Positions 1 through 7,022 of a DNA stretch of 64,000 nt are shown piece by piece. Each line of letters starts with the position of its first letter. Within the stretch, counting starts at the first letter, position 1. The stretch lies in contig CAWDNP010000012.1 of assembly GCA_963803755.1 (NCBI GenBank), forward strand, positions 248,001 through 312,000. Reading direction: 5' to 3'. The translations under genes were made by a program, and so were the position numbers. Source of the stretch: CAVUPF01 sp963803755 (GTDB lineage Bacteria; Actinomycetota; Thermoleophilia; Solirubrobacterales; 70-9). Below the pieces are notes generated by a model. The model saw only the letters and a list, made by a program, of their open reading frames with translations. It did not search any database and was not told the DNA's origin.

Positions 1-271
1 AGATCTGCGGGTCCCAGCCGCCAATCGGGGCGAAGTAGAGGAAGCCCTTCTCGTCGATGTGGGTGACGAGGAGCCCTATCTCGTCGATGTGGCCGACCAC
101 CGCCAACAGCGGCGCCGCCTCTCCGACCCGAGCGATCGAAGAGCCGAGCCCGTCGCTGGACAGCTCGGCGAAGGAGGCGGCCTCGCGCCAGACAGCGGCC
201 GCCGGCTCCTCGTATCCAGAGGGCGCGGCGGTACGCAGAAGCCTGTCGAGCAGCGCGGGGGTCTCGGTCAC
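1..271 (-). CDS. M42 family metallopeptidase, N-terminal part (cut by window edge)
   Basis: The first 90 codons of a minus-strand gene that runs off the left edge. The start is a GTG at 271. The translation opens with a short helix and 'APSGYEE', then 'VVGHIDEIGLLVTHI', then 'GFLYFAPIGGWDPQ'. These are typical of the M42 (glutamyl/tetrahedral aminopeptidase) family. The His and Asp of GHIDEIG match the first metal-binding segment. Family members are cytoplasmic, cobalt- or zinc-dependent and trim peptides. The catalytic C-terminal two thirds lie outside the window, so activity cannot be judged. It is transcribed in the same direction as the LtrA-like gene but lies downstream of it, with about 45 bp between them. 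Confidence 0.8.
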   Translation of the reverse strand, partial: MTETPALLDRLLRTAAPSGYEEPAAAVWREAASFAELSSDGLGSSIARVGEAAPLLAVVGHIDEIGLLVTHIDEKGFLYFAPIGGWDPQI

Positions 272-315
272 GGCTCGCAGTATGTCGAGTAAAACACTCG
301 TTTGCTACTAAGTCT

Positions 316-1512
316 TTAAGAGGACGCCAAGGGGGGTGCCTCGCCCTGGTGGCGAACCCGCTCGCGCGCCTCGCCGTAGCCATGGGTCTCGTAGGCAATC
401 ATCGCCCAGATCAGCACGTTGGCAATCGCGAGTGCGCCCAGCGCGGGCACCTCGGTGGCGACCGGGACGAGGATCAGCAGCACGATCGCGAGCAGCAGGC
501 GCTGCCGGTTGATCGTGCGCACGTGGCGATAGCGGAAGGCGACGTGACCGAGCAGGTATATGGCGAGGCCGCCTAGCAGGGCAAAGGCCGGGACAGAGCG
601 CAGGTGACCGCTGAAGTGGCCGATCGTCGTCTCCAGGCCGAAGGCGACGAGCACGATCCCGGCAATGATCACCAGGTGGATGTAGGAGTAGGAGTCACGG
701 GCCAGCTCGTTGCGCTCGCGGCCCTCCTTGGTGCTGGCCAAGCGCCGCCCGGCAACCAAGGCGACCACGTCAAAGTAAGCCCACCACATCGCCGCCGTGA
801 GCGCGACGCCGAGGAGGGCTGCGGCGCCGATCCCGAGGGTGAGGGAGTGAGCGGCGCCGACGCCGATCGCGACGATCGACTCGCCGAGGGCGATGATCAC
901 GACCAACCCGTGGCGCTCAGCGAAGTGCCCGGGGACCAGCTTCCAGCCCTCCGAGCCGAAGAAGTAGGGCCCCGCCATGTCGAGGAAGAGGGCGAGCACC
1001 CACAGTGCGCCCTGCGCGAGGCCGTCCAGGAAGGAGGCGGCGACCAGCAGCACGACGGCGACCGCGGTGCTGACTGCGAGCCCCAGCACCGAGTGGCGCA
1101 GCGCGTCGTCCTCTGGGCTGGCAAGCATGAAAAGGGCGATGTGGGCAGTGCGCACGACCCCATAGGCGAGGGCGAAGGCGAGGGCGAGGCTGCCGAATGC
1201 CTGCGGCACGCAGATTGAGACGATCAGCAAAGCCGCCATCGCGCCGAAGATGACCAACCGAATGGCGCCCTCCTCGGGGTCGATGACGCTGGTCAGCCAG
1301 GCGTAGCCGACCCACGCCCACCACAGCATCCCCAGCACCAACAGGCCCTGGGCTAATCCAGGCCAGGTCGGGTTATGGGACATCAACGCTGTGCATTGGG
1401 TGATCGCCAGCACGAATACGAGGTCGAAGAACAGCTCCAGCGGCGTCACCCGGTCGCCGTCGCGCATCACTGCGGTTAGGCGGGGAGAACGGGTGCTGGT
1501 CGAAGCTGCCAT
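316..1512 (-). CDS. Low temperature requirement A (LtrA)-like membrane protein
   Basis: A polytopic membrane protein of about 398 residues. Near residue 23 it carries the family signature 'TPLELFFDLVFV', followed by 'AITQ' and about ten hydrophobic segments, and it ends in a short charged tail. LtrA was named for a Listeria gene needed for growth in the cold; its biochemical role is unknown. I place the start at the ATG at 1512, which gives a short basic lead before the signature. An upstream in-frame start at 1572 would add 20 residues but crowd the divergent SDR gene at 1587. Nothing nearby suggests a pathway. Confidence 0.85.
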   Translation of the reverse strand: MAASTSTRSPRLTAVMRDGDRVTPLELFFDLVFVLAITQCTALMSHNPTWPGLAQGLLVLGMLWWAWVGYAWLTSVIDPEEGAIRLVIFGAMAALLIVSICVPQAFGSLALAFALAYGVVRTAHIALFMLASPEDDALRHSVLGLAVSTAVAVVLLVAASFLDGLAQGALWVLALFLDMAGPYFFGSEGWKLVPGHFAERHGLVVIIALGESIVAIGVGAAHSLTLGIGAAALLGVALTAAMWWAYFDVVALVAGRRLASTKEGRERNELARDSYSYIHLVIIAGIVLVAFGLETTIGHFSGHLRSVPAFALLGGLAIYLLGHVAFRYRHVRTINRQRLLLAIVLLILVPVATEVPALGALAIANVLIWAMIAYETHGYGEARERVRHQGEAPPLASS

Positions 1513-1586
1513 CACGCCAATCCTTGCAAGTCGGTGCAGCCCAACTTGTCGGCCCTGGCTCAGGGCATTCAAATACGGTTCCGGGC

Positions 1587-2417
1587 ATGGCCGAGCCGAC
1601 GAAGACCGCGCTGATCACGGGGGCTTCAAGCGGGATCGGAGAGGCGACCGCGAGGCGCCTCGCCCGCGAGCCCGGCACCGAGCTGGTCCTCGTCGCACGG
1701 CGGGAGGAGCGGCTGCGGGCGCTAGCTGAGTCACTGCCCTGCTTAGCTACCTTCGTTGCCACCGACCTGATCGATGCTGACGCGCCCGCCCGCGTCCTCG
1801 CCCATGTCGAAGAGCGCCATGGCGGCCTCGCGCTCCTCGTCAACAATGCCGGCGCTGCTTGGCGCGGTAGCTTCGCCGAGTCCGGCTACGCCAACGTCCA
1901 CCGCCACATAGAGCTCAACTTCGACGCCGTCGTCCGCCTCACCGAGGCGCTGCTACCGCTGCTGCGCTCCTTCGCGCCGAGCGCGATCGTTAATGTCGCG
2001 AGCACCGCCGGTCGCGTCTCCCGCGCTCGCACTGGCGCCTACTCGGCGAGTAAGTTCGCCCTGATCGGCTGGACCGACTCGCTCTACTTCGAGGAGCGCC
2101 CCCACGGCGTCCACGTCGGCCTCGTCCTGCCCGGCTTTGTTGCCACCGAGGGTTTTCCGGCGACCGAGCTGCGCGAGAAGGCGCTGACCCGCTGGATCGT
2201 CTCCAAGCCGGAGAAGGTCGCCGAGGCGATCCTCGAGGCCGGCCCCGGCGGCAAGGCCGAGCGCTACGTCCCGCGCCCCTACGCCCTCGCCGCTGTTGCC
2301 CGCATTCTCGCGCCTGGCCTTACCCGCCGCGTCCTCTCCGACGGCGCCGCCTCCAGTCTCACCACCAGTACGGCGGCCGAAGTCAAAGATCGCCCGCCGT
2401 CACCGCCACGAGGGTGA
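1587..2417 (+). CDS. Short-chain dehydrogenase/reductase (SDR)
   Basis: A 276-residue classical SDR. Visible are the cofactor motif TGASSGIG (residues 11-18), NNAG (about 86-89), the catalytic Ser in 'NVAS' (about 139) and the YxxxK pair Tyr152/Lys156 in 'YSASK'. The 'ARRxxR' after beta 2 suggests NADP(H) preference. The ATG at 1587 fits the usual SDR N-terminus of about ten residues before the glycine motif, so the longer reading from 1524 was dropped. The last 18 bp overlap the 3' end of the convergent hydrolase gene. The substrate cannot be predicted. Confidence 0.88.
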   Translation: MAEPTKTALITGASSGIGEATARRLAREPGTELVLVARREERLRALAESLPCLATFVATDLIDADAPARVLAHVEERHGGLALLVNNAGAAWRGSFAESGYANVHRHIELNFDAVVRLTEALLPLLRSFAPSAIVNVASTAGRVSRARTGAYSASKFALIGWTDSLYFEERPHGVHVGLVLPGFVATEGFPATELREKALTRWIVSKPEKVAEAILEAGPGGKAERYVPRPYALAAVARILAPGLTRRVLSDGAASSLTTSTAAEVKDRPPSPPRG

Positions 2418-3323
2418 AGGAGGGCCCGCTGCTGAAGTTCGAGGCTCCGGGCCAGCCCCCGCGCCGGACAGGAGATGGCGGCGGAGGAAGGCGATCTGGT
2501 CGGCGAGGACCGCCTCATGCTGGGGTCCGTCGTAGATGTCGAAGTGATCGACATCCGGGTAGGTGCGAAGCTCGCCCAGCGGAGCGCGGCGTGCCGCCGC
2601 AATTGCCGGCCCGGGCTTGGCCACCCGGTCGGCCTCGCCGACGCAGACGAGCCATGGGCAGTGCAGCGTGGCAGCGTGGTGGCCCGGACGGTATAGGCGA
2701 CCGAGCAGCCATCGTGCCGAGACCCGGTCGCGCCAGCGCGAGTTCTCGCCGATCGCGACGACATGGCGCCAGCCGGCCTCGGCTCCGGGCGCGTTGATGA
2801 GGGCGGCCTCGTGCGGCTTCCCGACGACCGGCAGGTGGTGGCCGAGTGCGGCGGCAAGCAGCATGCGGGAGATAACCCGCAGCGATGAGCGGTGCGCTTG
2901 GCTCCAGATGTCGAGGAAGGGAACCTGGCTGATGGCGGCGGCCACGCGAGGGTCCTGGGCAGCGGCTGCGAGCGCGTTGCCGCCACCCATCGAGGACCCG
3001 AACGTCGCCACGCGCTCGGCATCTATCCGAGGTAGTGAGCGAGCGAAGTCGATCGCCGCACGCCAGTCATCGAGCTGGCGCGCCGGATGAAACAAATCCG
3101 GCGTGCCGGTGCTGTCCCCGAAGCCGCGGTGGTCGAAGACGAGCGCCGCGATGCCCGCACCCGCGAAGCGCTCGGCGAACGCCCCCAGCCGGTCACGGCG
3201 CGTCCCAGACAGGCCATGAGCCATGACGATGATCGGCGCCGCGGCCACATCCTCCGCCGCCGGGTACAGCCAGGCGGCACAGTCATCGGCGGCGGAGGAG
3301 AACTTGAGATCTTGTCGGTCCAT
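2400..3323 (-). CDS. Alpha/beta hydrolase
   Basis: A 307-residue single-domain alpha/beta hydrolase without a signal peptide, so cytoplasmic. It shows the oxyanion segment 'AHGLSG' (about 35-40), 'DHRGFGDS' (64-71) and the nucleophile elbow GSSMG (Ser111). A late 'GEADR' Asp and the 'DVDHFD' His complete a plausible triad. It resembles dienelactone hydrolase-like esterases and peptidases (X-Pro peptidase S15 type in general layout). It is convergent with the SDR, their tails overlapping by 18 bp. The substrate is unknown. The 3' 60 codons are proline- and serine-rich and poorly conserved. Confidence 0.82.
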   Translation of the reverse strand: MDRQDLKFSSAADDCAAWLYPAAEDVAAAPIIVMAHGLSGTRRDRLGAFAERFAGAGIAALVFDHRGFGDSTGTPDLFHPARQLDDWRAAIDFARSLPRIDAERVATFGSSMGGGNALAAAAQDPRVAAAISQVPFLDIWSQAHRSSLRVISRMLLAAALGHHLPVVGKPHEAALINAPGAEAGWRHVVAIGENSRWRDRVSARWLLGRLYRPGHHAATLHCPWLVCVGEADRVAKPGPAIAAARRAPLGELRTYPDVDHFDIYDGPQHEAVLADQIAFLRRHLLSGAGAGPEPRTSAAGPPSPSWR

Positions 3324-3616
3324 GTCTCAGCAAACGGACGAGCGCCCCGAAATGTGAGACACGCCCACCGACTCGCTACGCTGCGCGACCGTGATATCGA
3401 CGAGCCAATTTAGGTTCGATAAAAACTACACATTGCGTCGGACCGATTGGCAACCATGCAGGTGCATTCAATGATCGAGAAGCGCCCGGACGGACCACCG
3501 TCTTCGGCCGAGTAGCTGCGTTCTGTATCGGGGTCTGGTCGCGGAGGACAACCCGCGCTTCCTCAATGTATTGAGGCAGCAGGCCGGGTTCGACCGTCGG
3601 CGAAACCCTGCGCCGC
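3324..3616. other. Gene-free stretch with a possible acetyltransferase remnant
   Basis: 293 bp without a convincing ORF. The local base composition is less G+C-rich than the surroundings. Around 3509-3596 the plus strand reads 'LYRGLVAEDNPRFLNVL' and then 'QQAGF', which resembles the end of a GNAT-type domain. It has no start codon and no upstream half, so I treat it as a possible fossil only. This stretch marks the left side of the accessory island. Confidence 0.3.
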
Positions 3617-3970
3617 CTACGCGGCGATCGGATGGCCCGTCGAGTCCCTGGCCTCGATGCGGGCGCGAGGGGGCAGCTGGATCACGTCAGCGCCCTTGCG
3701 GCGTCGGTGCTTGAAGACGAACGCCACGAGGATCAGGAGCACGGCCACGATCCCGCCGACCTCCTCAGGGCGAATCAGCAGCTCGCGCCCGTCGTGGTAG
3801 ACGATCACGACCGGGTCGCCGGCGAAGAGAGCTTGCGTCGCCATCTCGCCCTGATGGGAATTGCCGGCCGAGATGAAATGCGCTCGGTCGGGGTAGCGAG
3901 CGGCCAGCTCCTCATCGCCGATGCTGGCGATCACTTTCTCTACGGCAGGATCTACGTCTTTCACAGTCAT
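3617..3970 (-). CDS. Small single-pass membrane protein
   Basis: A 117-residue protein of unknown family. Residues 1-65 are soluble and acidic. One membrane segment follows ('VGGIVAVLLILVAFVF', about 72-87), then a basic stop-transfer 'KHRRRK' and a short cytoplasmic tail. The start is the ATG at 3970. Its A overlaps the TGA of the upstream gene (ATGA), and a strong purine-rich ribosome site (GGAGGGAGGAG) lies just upstream, so the longer ORF starting at 3985 was not used. It is translationally coupled to the 3967-4287 gene, so the two probably act together. Confidence 0.6.
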   Translation of the reverse strand: MTVKDVDPAVEKVIASIGDEELAARYPDRAHFISAGNSHQGEMATQALFAGDPVVIVYHDGRELLIRPEEVGGIVAVLLILVAFVFKHRRRKGADVIQLPPRARIEARDSTGHPIAA

Positions 3971-4287
3971 TGCTCCTCCCTCCATCTTCTCACGATCTCC
4001 ACCGCCTCAGCTTTGCCTTTACGGATTGCCGCCGCCATTGCATCGTTGGTCGACTTGAACTCCAGGATCGTCGGTGGCTGCTTGCCCTCGCTTCGGGTGT
4101 GGGCGTGCTCGTGATGCTCGTCGACATCGTCGGCGTTGTCCCAAAGGCGCACAGTCGTCCACTCGGCGCTTTCCAGCACCTCCAGGGTGATCGCATAGGC
4201 GATCGGCGGTGGCGCCTCGCTGCGACGGAAGCGGATGCGGGTGCCGGGCTCCAAGTCGATGAAGACTTCTCGCTCGGCAGCGGCCAC
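3967..4287 (-). CDS. Conserved hypothetical protein of about 106 residues
   Basis: A soluble protein that starts at a GTG at 4287 with 'EREVFIDLEPGTRIRFR', followed by a beta-rich middle ('YAITLEVLESAEWTTVRLWDN'), a His-rich turn ('DEHHEHAH') and a C-terminal amphipathic helix ending 'IVRRWREEQ'. It resembles a small beta-sandwich plus helix, but I do not recognise the family with certainty. It forms a two-gene unit with the membrane protein at 3617-3970. A frameshifted second copy of its N-terminal half lies 0.7 kb upstream (4872-4997), so the pair arose by local duplication. Confidence 0.6.
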   Translation of the reverse strand: MAAAEREVFIDLEPGTRIRFRRSEAPPPIAYAITLEVLESAEWTTVRLWDNADDVDEHHEHAHTRSEGKQPPTILEFKSTNDAMAAAIRKGKAEAVEIVRRWREEQ

Positions 4288-4445
4288 GTGCGGAGCCTTG
4301 CAGAGTGATCGCCAGCGGTGCCGTGCTGTGGCTGAAAAACCGTTTACACCGATCCGAGTGGCCGAGGGCAGGTCTTGGAATCTCTTGTGTACAGCAGCTC
4401 GGACCGCTAGACAACGACTTGGGCTGTCCCTAACCTTTTCTCTCG

Positions 4446-4875
4446 ATGGACACTACGAGGCAAGAGAGAGCAGAACGGATAGCCGAACACGTGCGGCTGA
4501 ATCCGCCGTTTCATCTCCTTGCGGCCCCGCCGCCTGGGTATCCCCAGCTCCCTGGCTACGAACGCCCCCAGAGACCAACGGCAGAAGAAATTGCTCGCTG
4601 GTACTTGAAAAAGACTGAGTTCCGCGCCCTCAAGCTTGGAACTTGGCTAGGCACCGAGGAAGGCGAAGTCATCACTTGGGCGATTGAGCAATGCCTGCCG
4701 CTTGGCTATAGAGGAGGACGCAGAGCTACTTGTGGACGCACTGAAGCTGGCGGCGGTGCTGCAGCAGAAAGAAGATCGGATGGCCGCCGGGATACTGGTG
4801 GTAGGGGCCATTGCCTTGGTTGGCCTACTTGCGCGCGACATCGGATCAGCGGCAAAGCTCAGGCCGGCCGTTTAG
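4446..4875 (+). CDS. Hypothetical protein with C-terminal membrane segment, frame-shifted
   Basis: Residues 1-82 (from the ATG at 4446) read as a natural soluble protein containing 'YPQLPGYERPQRPTAEEIA' and 'WYLKKTEF'. After about 4690 that frame turns into an Arg/Gly-rich string, while the +1 frame becomes natural: 'AIEEDAELLVDALKLAAV', then a hydrophobic segment 'AAGILVVGAIALVGLLA', ending at 4875. One extra base near 4690-4710 explains both. A separate second gene starting at the TTG at 4684 is the alternative. The family is unknown. It lies between the two copies of the duplicated gene on the other strand. Confidence 0.45.
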
Positions 4876-4997
4876 CCGTCCCCTCGCGGATCTCCAAAGT
4901 GATCGCGTAAGAGATCGGCGGCGGGGGGTTCGCTGCGGCGAAAGCGGATGCGCCTGCCCAGCTCCAGGTCGATGAAGACTTCTCGCTCCGTGGCCAC
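4872..4997 (-). pseudogene. Truncated, frameshifted copy of the 3967-4287 gene
   Basis: From a GTG at 4997 the translation reads 'ATEREVFIDLELGRRIRFR', nearly identical to the N-terminus of the 3967-4287 protein. The similarity continues into DNA just upstream of the start (GGCCACG.GCGGAGCCTT in both). After 'RRSEPP' the frame is lost. Reading one base over restores 'PPISYAITLEI', matching the paralogue's 'PPIAYAITLEV', and then the gene ends at about 45 residues. It lacks the His-rich turn and C-terminal helix and is almost certainly non-functional. In-frame ORF space continues upstream to 5057 but has no homology. Confidence 0.6.
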
Positions 4998-5076
4998 GGG
5001 CGGAGCCTTTCCGTAGAGCACGTTCATTCGACCTTCTCCTTCCTCGACCCCCGCCATTCAGCGCCGCATGACCGGG

Positions 5077-5136
5077 GCTGTCAAGGGCGCTTTGCGCCTT
5101 GATCCCGCTGTCAAGGGCGCTTTGCGCCTTGATCCC
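5077..5136. repeat. Two perfect 30-bp tandem units, each a hairpin
   Basis: The unit at 5077-5106 is repeated without change at 5107-5136. Each contains TCAAGGGCGC-TTT-GCGCCTTGA, an inverted repeat with one bulged G, so single-stranded copies would fold into two consecutive stem-loops. The array lies just upstream of the sigma-like gene (start 5211) and the divergent truncated copy. It could be a tandemly duplicated terminator or protein-binding site. There is no T-run, so a simple intrinsic terminator is less likely. Confidence 0.85.
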
Positions 5137-5210
5137 GCAAGGTTTTGACAGCTCTGCCATCTGTAGCTGACAATTGTTGCCTTACAAGCACCACGGATGG
5201 GGGGGTTCGG

Positions 5211-5745
5211 ATGTATTCAGCAGACAGCAGTCGCTCAGAGGTAGGCAAACTCGCCGAGAGGCTATATCGCGATTGGCGCCGGCTGCTGCTCGCGATCGCT
5301 CGACGAAACGCCGCCAGCTACGCCGACGCCGATGAGGCGATAAATGAGGCGTTCGTCTCCTTCATCTGCCACTTCGACCCCGATCGAGGCGCACCGCCTA
5401 TGGCCTGGCTGATCCTGACGCTGAAGCGCGAGTGCTGGCGAAAGCACCGCCGCGAGCATTGGGAGCGCCGCGCCGGCCAGGAGTCTGAGCGCGGGGGAGA
5501 GGAGCTGGAGCGGTGCTGGAGTCGCTTCCCTCCCTTGCACCGGGTCCAGAGCAGCGGGGATCGAAGCAGAGGGCGCCCGTGCCCGCCTTGCCTATCTAAA
5601 GCCCGATCAGCGCATGGCGTTTCTGCTGCGCGCCGCCGGTTACTCCTACCGCGAGATCGCCGCTCATCGCGGCTGGACCTACTCCAAGGTCGACCGCTGC
5701 ATTCGCCGGGACCGCGCGACCCTGCGCGAGCTGGCGGCGGCTTGA
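5211..5745 (+). pseudogene. ECF-like sigma-70 factor, broken by two frame changes
   Basis: From the ATG at 5211, frame one reads a sigma region 2: 'LYRDWRRLLLAIARR', 'DADEAINEAFVSFI', 'APPMAWLILTLKREC'. Near 5510 the sense moves to another frame ('AVLESLPSLAPGPEQRG'). Near 5557 it moves again ('IEAEGARARLAYLKPDQR'), leading into a clear region 4 helix-turn-helix ('LRAAGYSYREIAAHRGWTY' and 'KVDRCIRRDRATLREL') that ends at the TGA at 5743-5745. Two missing bases would give one protein of about 178 residues. It may be decayed or a victim of sequence errors. In intact form it would bind core RNA polymerase. No anti-sigma gene is visible nearby. Confidence 0.65.
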
Positions 5746-5776
5746 GCAAGATGTCACGCCGGTTTACACTTGCTCC

Positions 5777-5995
5777 ATGGCAACCGCGGTCAAAAAGCTC
5801 GAGCTTGAGGTTGGCGAGGTGATCGAAGTAGCCGGCCGTCGCTACGAGGTCGTGCCCGATCGAGAGGGGAATTTGATCCTTGAGCCGGCGATCACGCCGA
5901 TCTCCGAGCTTGACGAGTTGTGGGGCACGAAACCGGCCTCGGCCGAGGATTTCGAACGGCTGACCGCTGACGATCCGACCGACGGCGAGGGTTAG
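5777..5995 (+). CDS. Small hypothetical protein, possibly antitoxin-like
   Basis: 72 residues. The beta-rich N-terminus ('VKKLELEVGEVIEVAGRRYEVV') resembles a short SH3-like or AbrB-like fold, and it is followed by an acidic, probably flexible tail ('ISELDELWG...DDPTDGEG'). The ATG at 5777 is the first start after the sigma-like gene. The size and acidic tail would fit an antitoxin, but no intact toxin gene follows: the next 90 bp carry no convincing ORF. The function is not assigned. Confidence 0.5.
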   Translation: MATAVKKLELEVGEVIEVAGRRYEVVPDREGNLILEPAITPISELDELWGTKPASAEDFERLTADDPTDGEG

Positions 5996-6084
5996 AGCGC
6001 CGGTGGGCGCGATCTTGCCCACCTTGCGCTAGGGATCTCGGAGGCGCATATCCTCCGCGCGCGTGGTTTCCCCGAGGACAGAAT

Positions 6085-6466
6085 CTGCCGCCGGTCTCTG
6101 TTGAGTTCCGTGAGCCGGTATGGGAGGAAGAGGTGCGGCGCCTGGATGAGCGATCTCCCGCCCGGGTTCAAGCCGAACGCGCCCGCAGGGCAATCGAAGC
6201 TGGCGGGGCATCGCTTGACTGGCAGCGGTGCGAGGCGGAGGGGTCCGGCAAGACGAGGCTACCTGGCTGTCGCAAGCTTTATGTGCCGCTCGATGCCGAA
6301 GGTGCTTCCGCGGCACCGTTTGGCTTCGTCTTTCGACTCACCCAGAACCCCGATGGCAGGCTCTCTTGGAACATGATCGCTTTCGGCGAGCGCCACCCGA
6401 CCAATCCGCAGACTCCGCTCGGTCTACGAGCGCGCCCACAAGCGCCTACACGGCCGCTATCCGTAG
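6085..6466 (+). pseudogene. Conserved hypothetical protein, start missing and end frameshifted
   Basis: The frame running through 6133 reads a natural protein from about 6085: 'VSVEFREPVWEEEVRRLDE', 'AIEAGGASLDWQRCEAEG', 'RLPGCRKLYVPLD', 'APFGFVFRLTQNPDGRLSW' and 'AFGERHPTNP'. Near 6414 one extra base shifts it; the next frame continues naturally as 'SVYERAHKRLHGRYP' and stops at 6464-6466. No ATG, GTG or TTG is in frame upstream of 6085, so the 5' end is lost or another indel lies there. The GTG at 6133 would delete the first conserved segment. The regular spacing and cationic end suggest a small nucleic-acid or toxin-system protein, but I cannot name the family. Confidence 0.5.
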
Positions 6467-6611
6467 TCAGCTCGGTTCGACTTCAAGTGGCTTATGAGCC
6501 GCTAAGAATCGCCTGAAACCGCTGGTTCGGCGTCTGACCGGTCGCACGAGAAGCGACTGCTGCGGTCAGCAAGAACGGCGTTCAATCACATGGCTGGGTT
6601 GAGCTGGCAAG

Positions 6612-6695
6612 ATGCCCCAGGTGCCGGACCTCGCCACTCGACTCGAAGGCTCGATTGTCGTGCTGGAGCCGCTGGGCGAAGAGGAGGCCAGTTGA
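6612..6695 (+). CDS. 27-codon ORF, possible leader or acetyltransferase N-terminus remnant
   Basis: ATG 6612 to TGA 6693-6695 encodes 'MPQVPDLATRLEG' and 'IVVLEPLGEEEAS'. The pattern 'LEG..V.LEPL.EEEA' is typical of the first strand and helix of GNAT acetyltransferases, yet the ORF ends there. Its stop overlaps the TTG start of the next gene (TTGA). Within it lies the GAGGAGG ribosome site that serves that gene, so it could simply be a coupling leader. Confidence that it is a real peptide is low. Confidence 0.3.
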   Translation: MPQVPDLATRLEGSIVVLEPLGEEEAS

Positions 6696-7009
6696 GCAAG
6701 ATCAATGATGAGTTCAGCGTCAACCTGTCGATCGAGAAAGCGTCCTGGGCGTGCCGGGAGGCCATCGAGAGCGTCGGCTGGAATATCCAGACGCTTGAAC
6801 AGAATCGGATCGTGCCCAAGGTCGGCGTCGGCTTTAGCCGCAACCCATCGAAGATCGAGGTGGAGCTCAATGACTTGAGCGCAGCTGAAACATTGATTCG
6901 GCTTAATGGGAAGATTGTAGGTCTCGGTCCGCTGCAGAAGAGCCACCTGACCGGGGAGATGAATCGGCTTCGCAACGCGATCGAAGTGGCTGCGCGGCGG
7001 ACGGCCTGA
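6692..7009 (+). CDS. Small conserved hypothetical protein upstream of the nuclease-like gene
   Basis: 105 residues starting at the TTG at 6692, chosen because a perfect GAGGAGG lies 5 bp upstream and the longer reading from 6590 gives an unnatural N-terminus. The protein is alternating beta/helix: 'FSVNLSIEKASWACREAIE', 'WNIQTLEQNRIVPKVG', 'IEVELNDLSAAETLIRLNG', 'IVGLGPLQKSHLTGEMNRLR'. It has no signal peptide or membrane span. A START/Bet-v1-like or effector-binding fold is imaginable but not shown. It ends 13 bp before the PD-(D/E)xK gene, so the two are probably one operon and a functional pair. Confidence 0.6.
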   Translation: MSKINDEFSVNLSIEKASWACREAIESVGWNIQTLEQNRIVPKVGVGFSRNPSKIEVELNDLSAAETLIRLNGKIVGLGPLQKSHLTGEMNRLRNAIEVAARRTA

Positions 7010-7022
7010 CGCGCGGCGTGCT

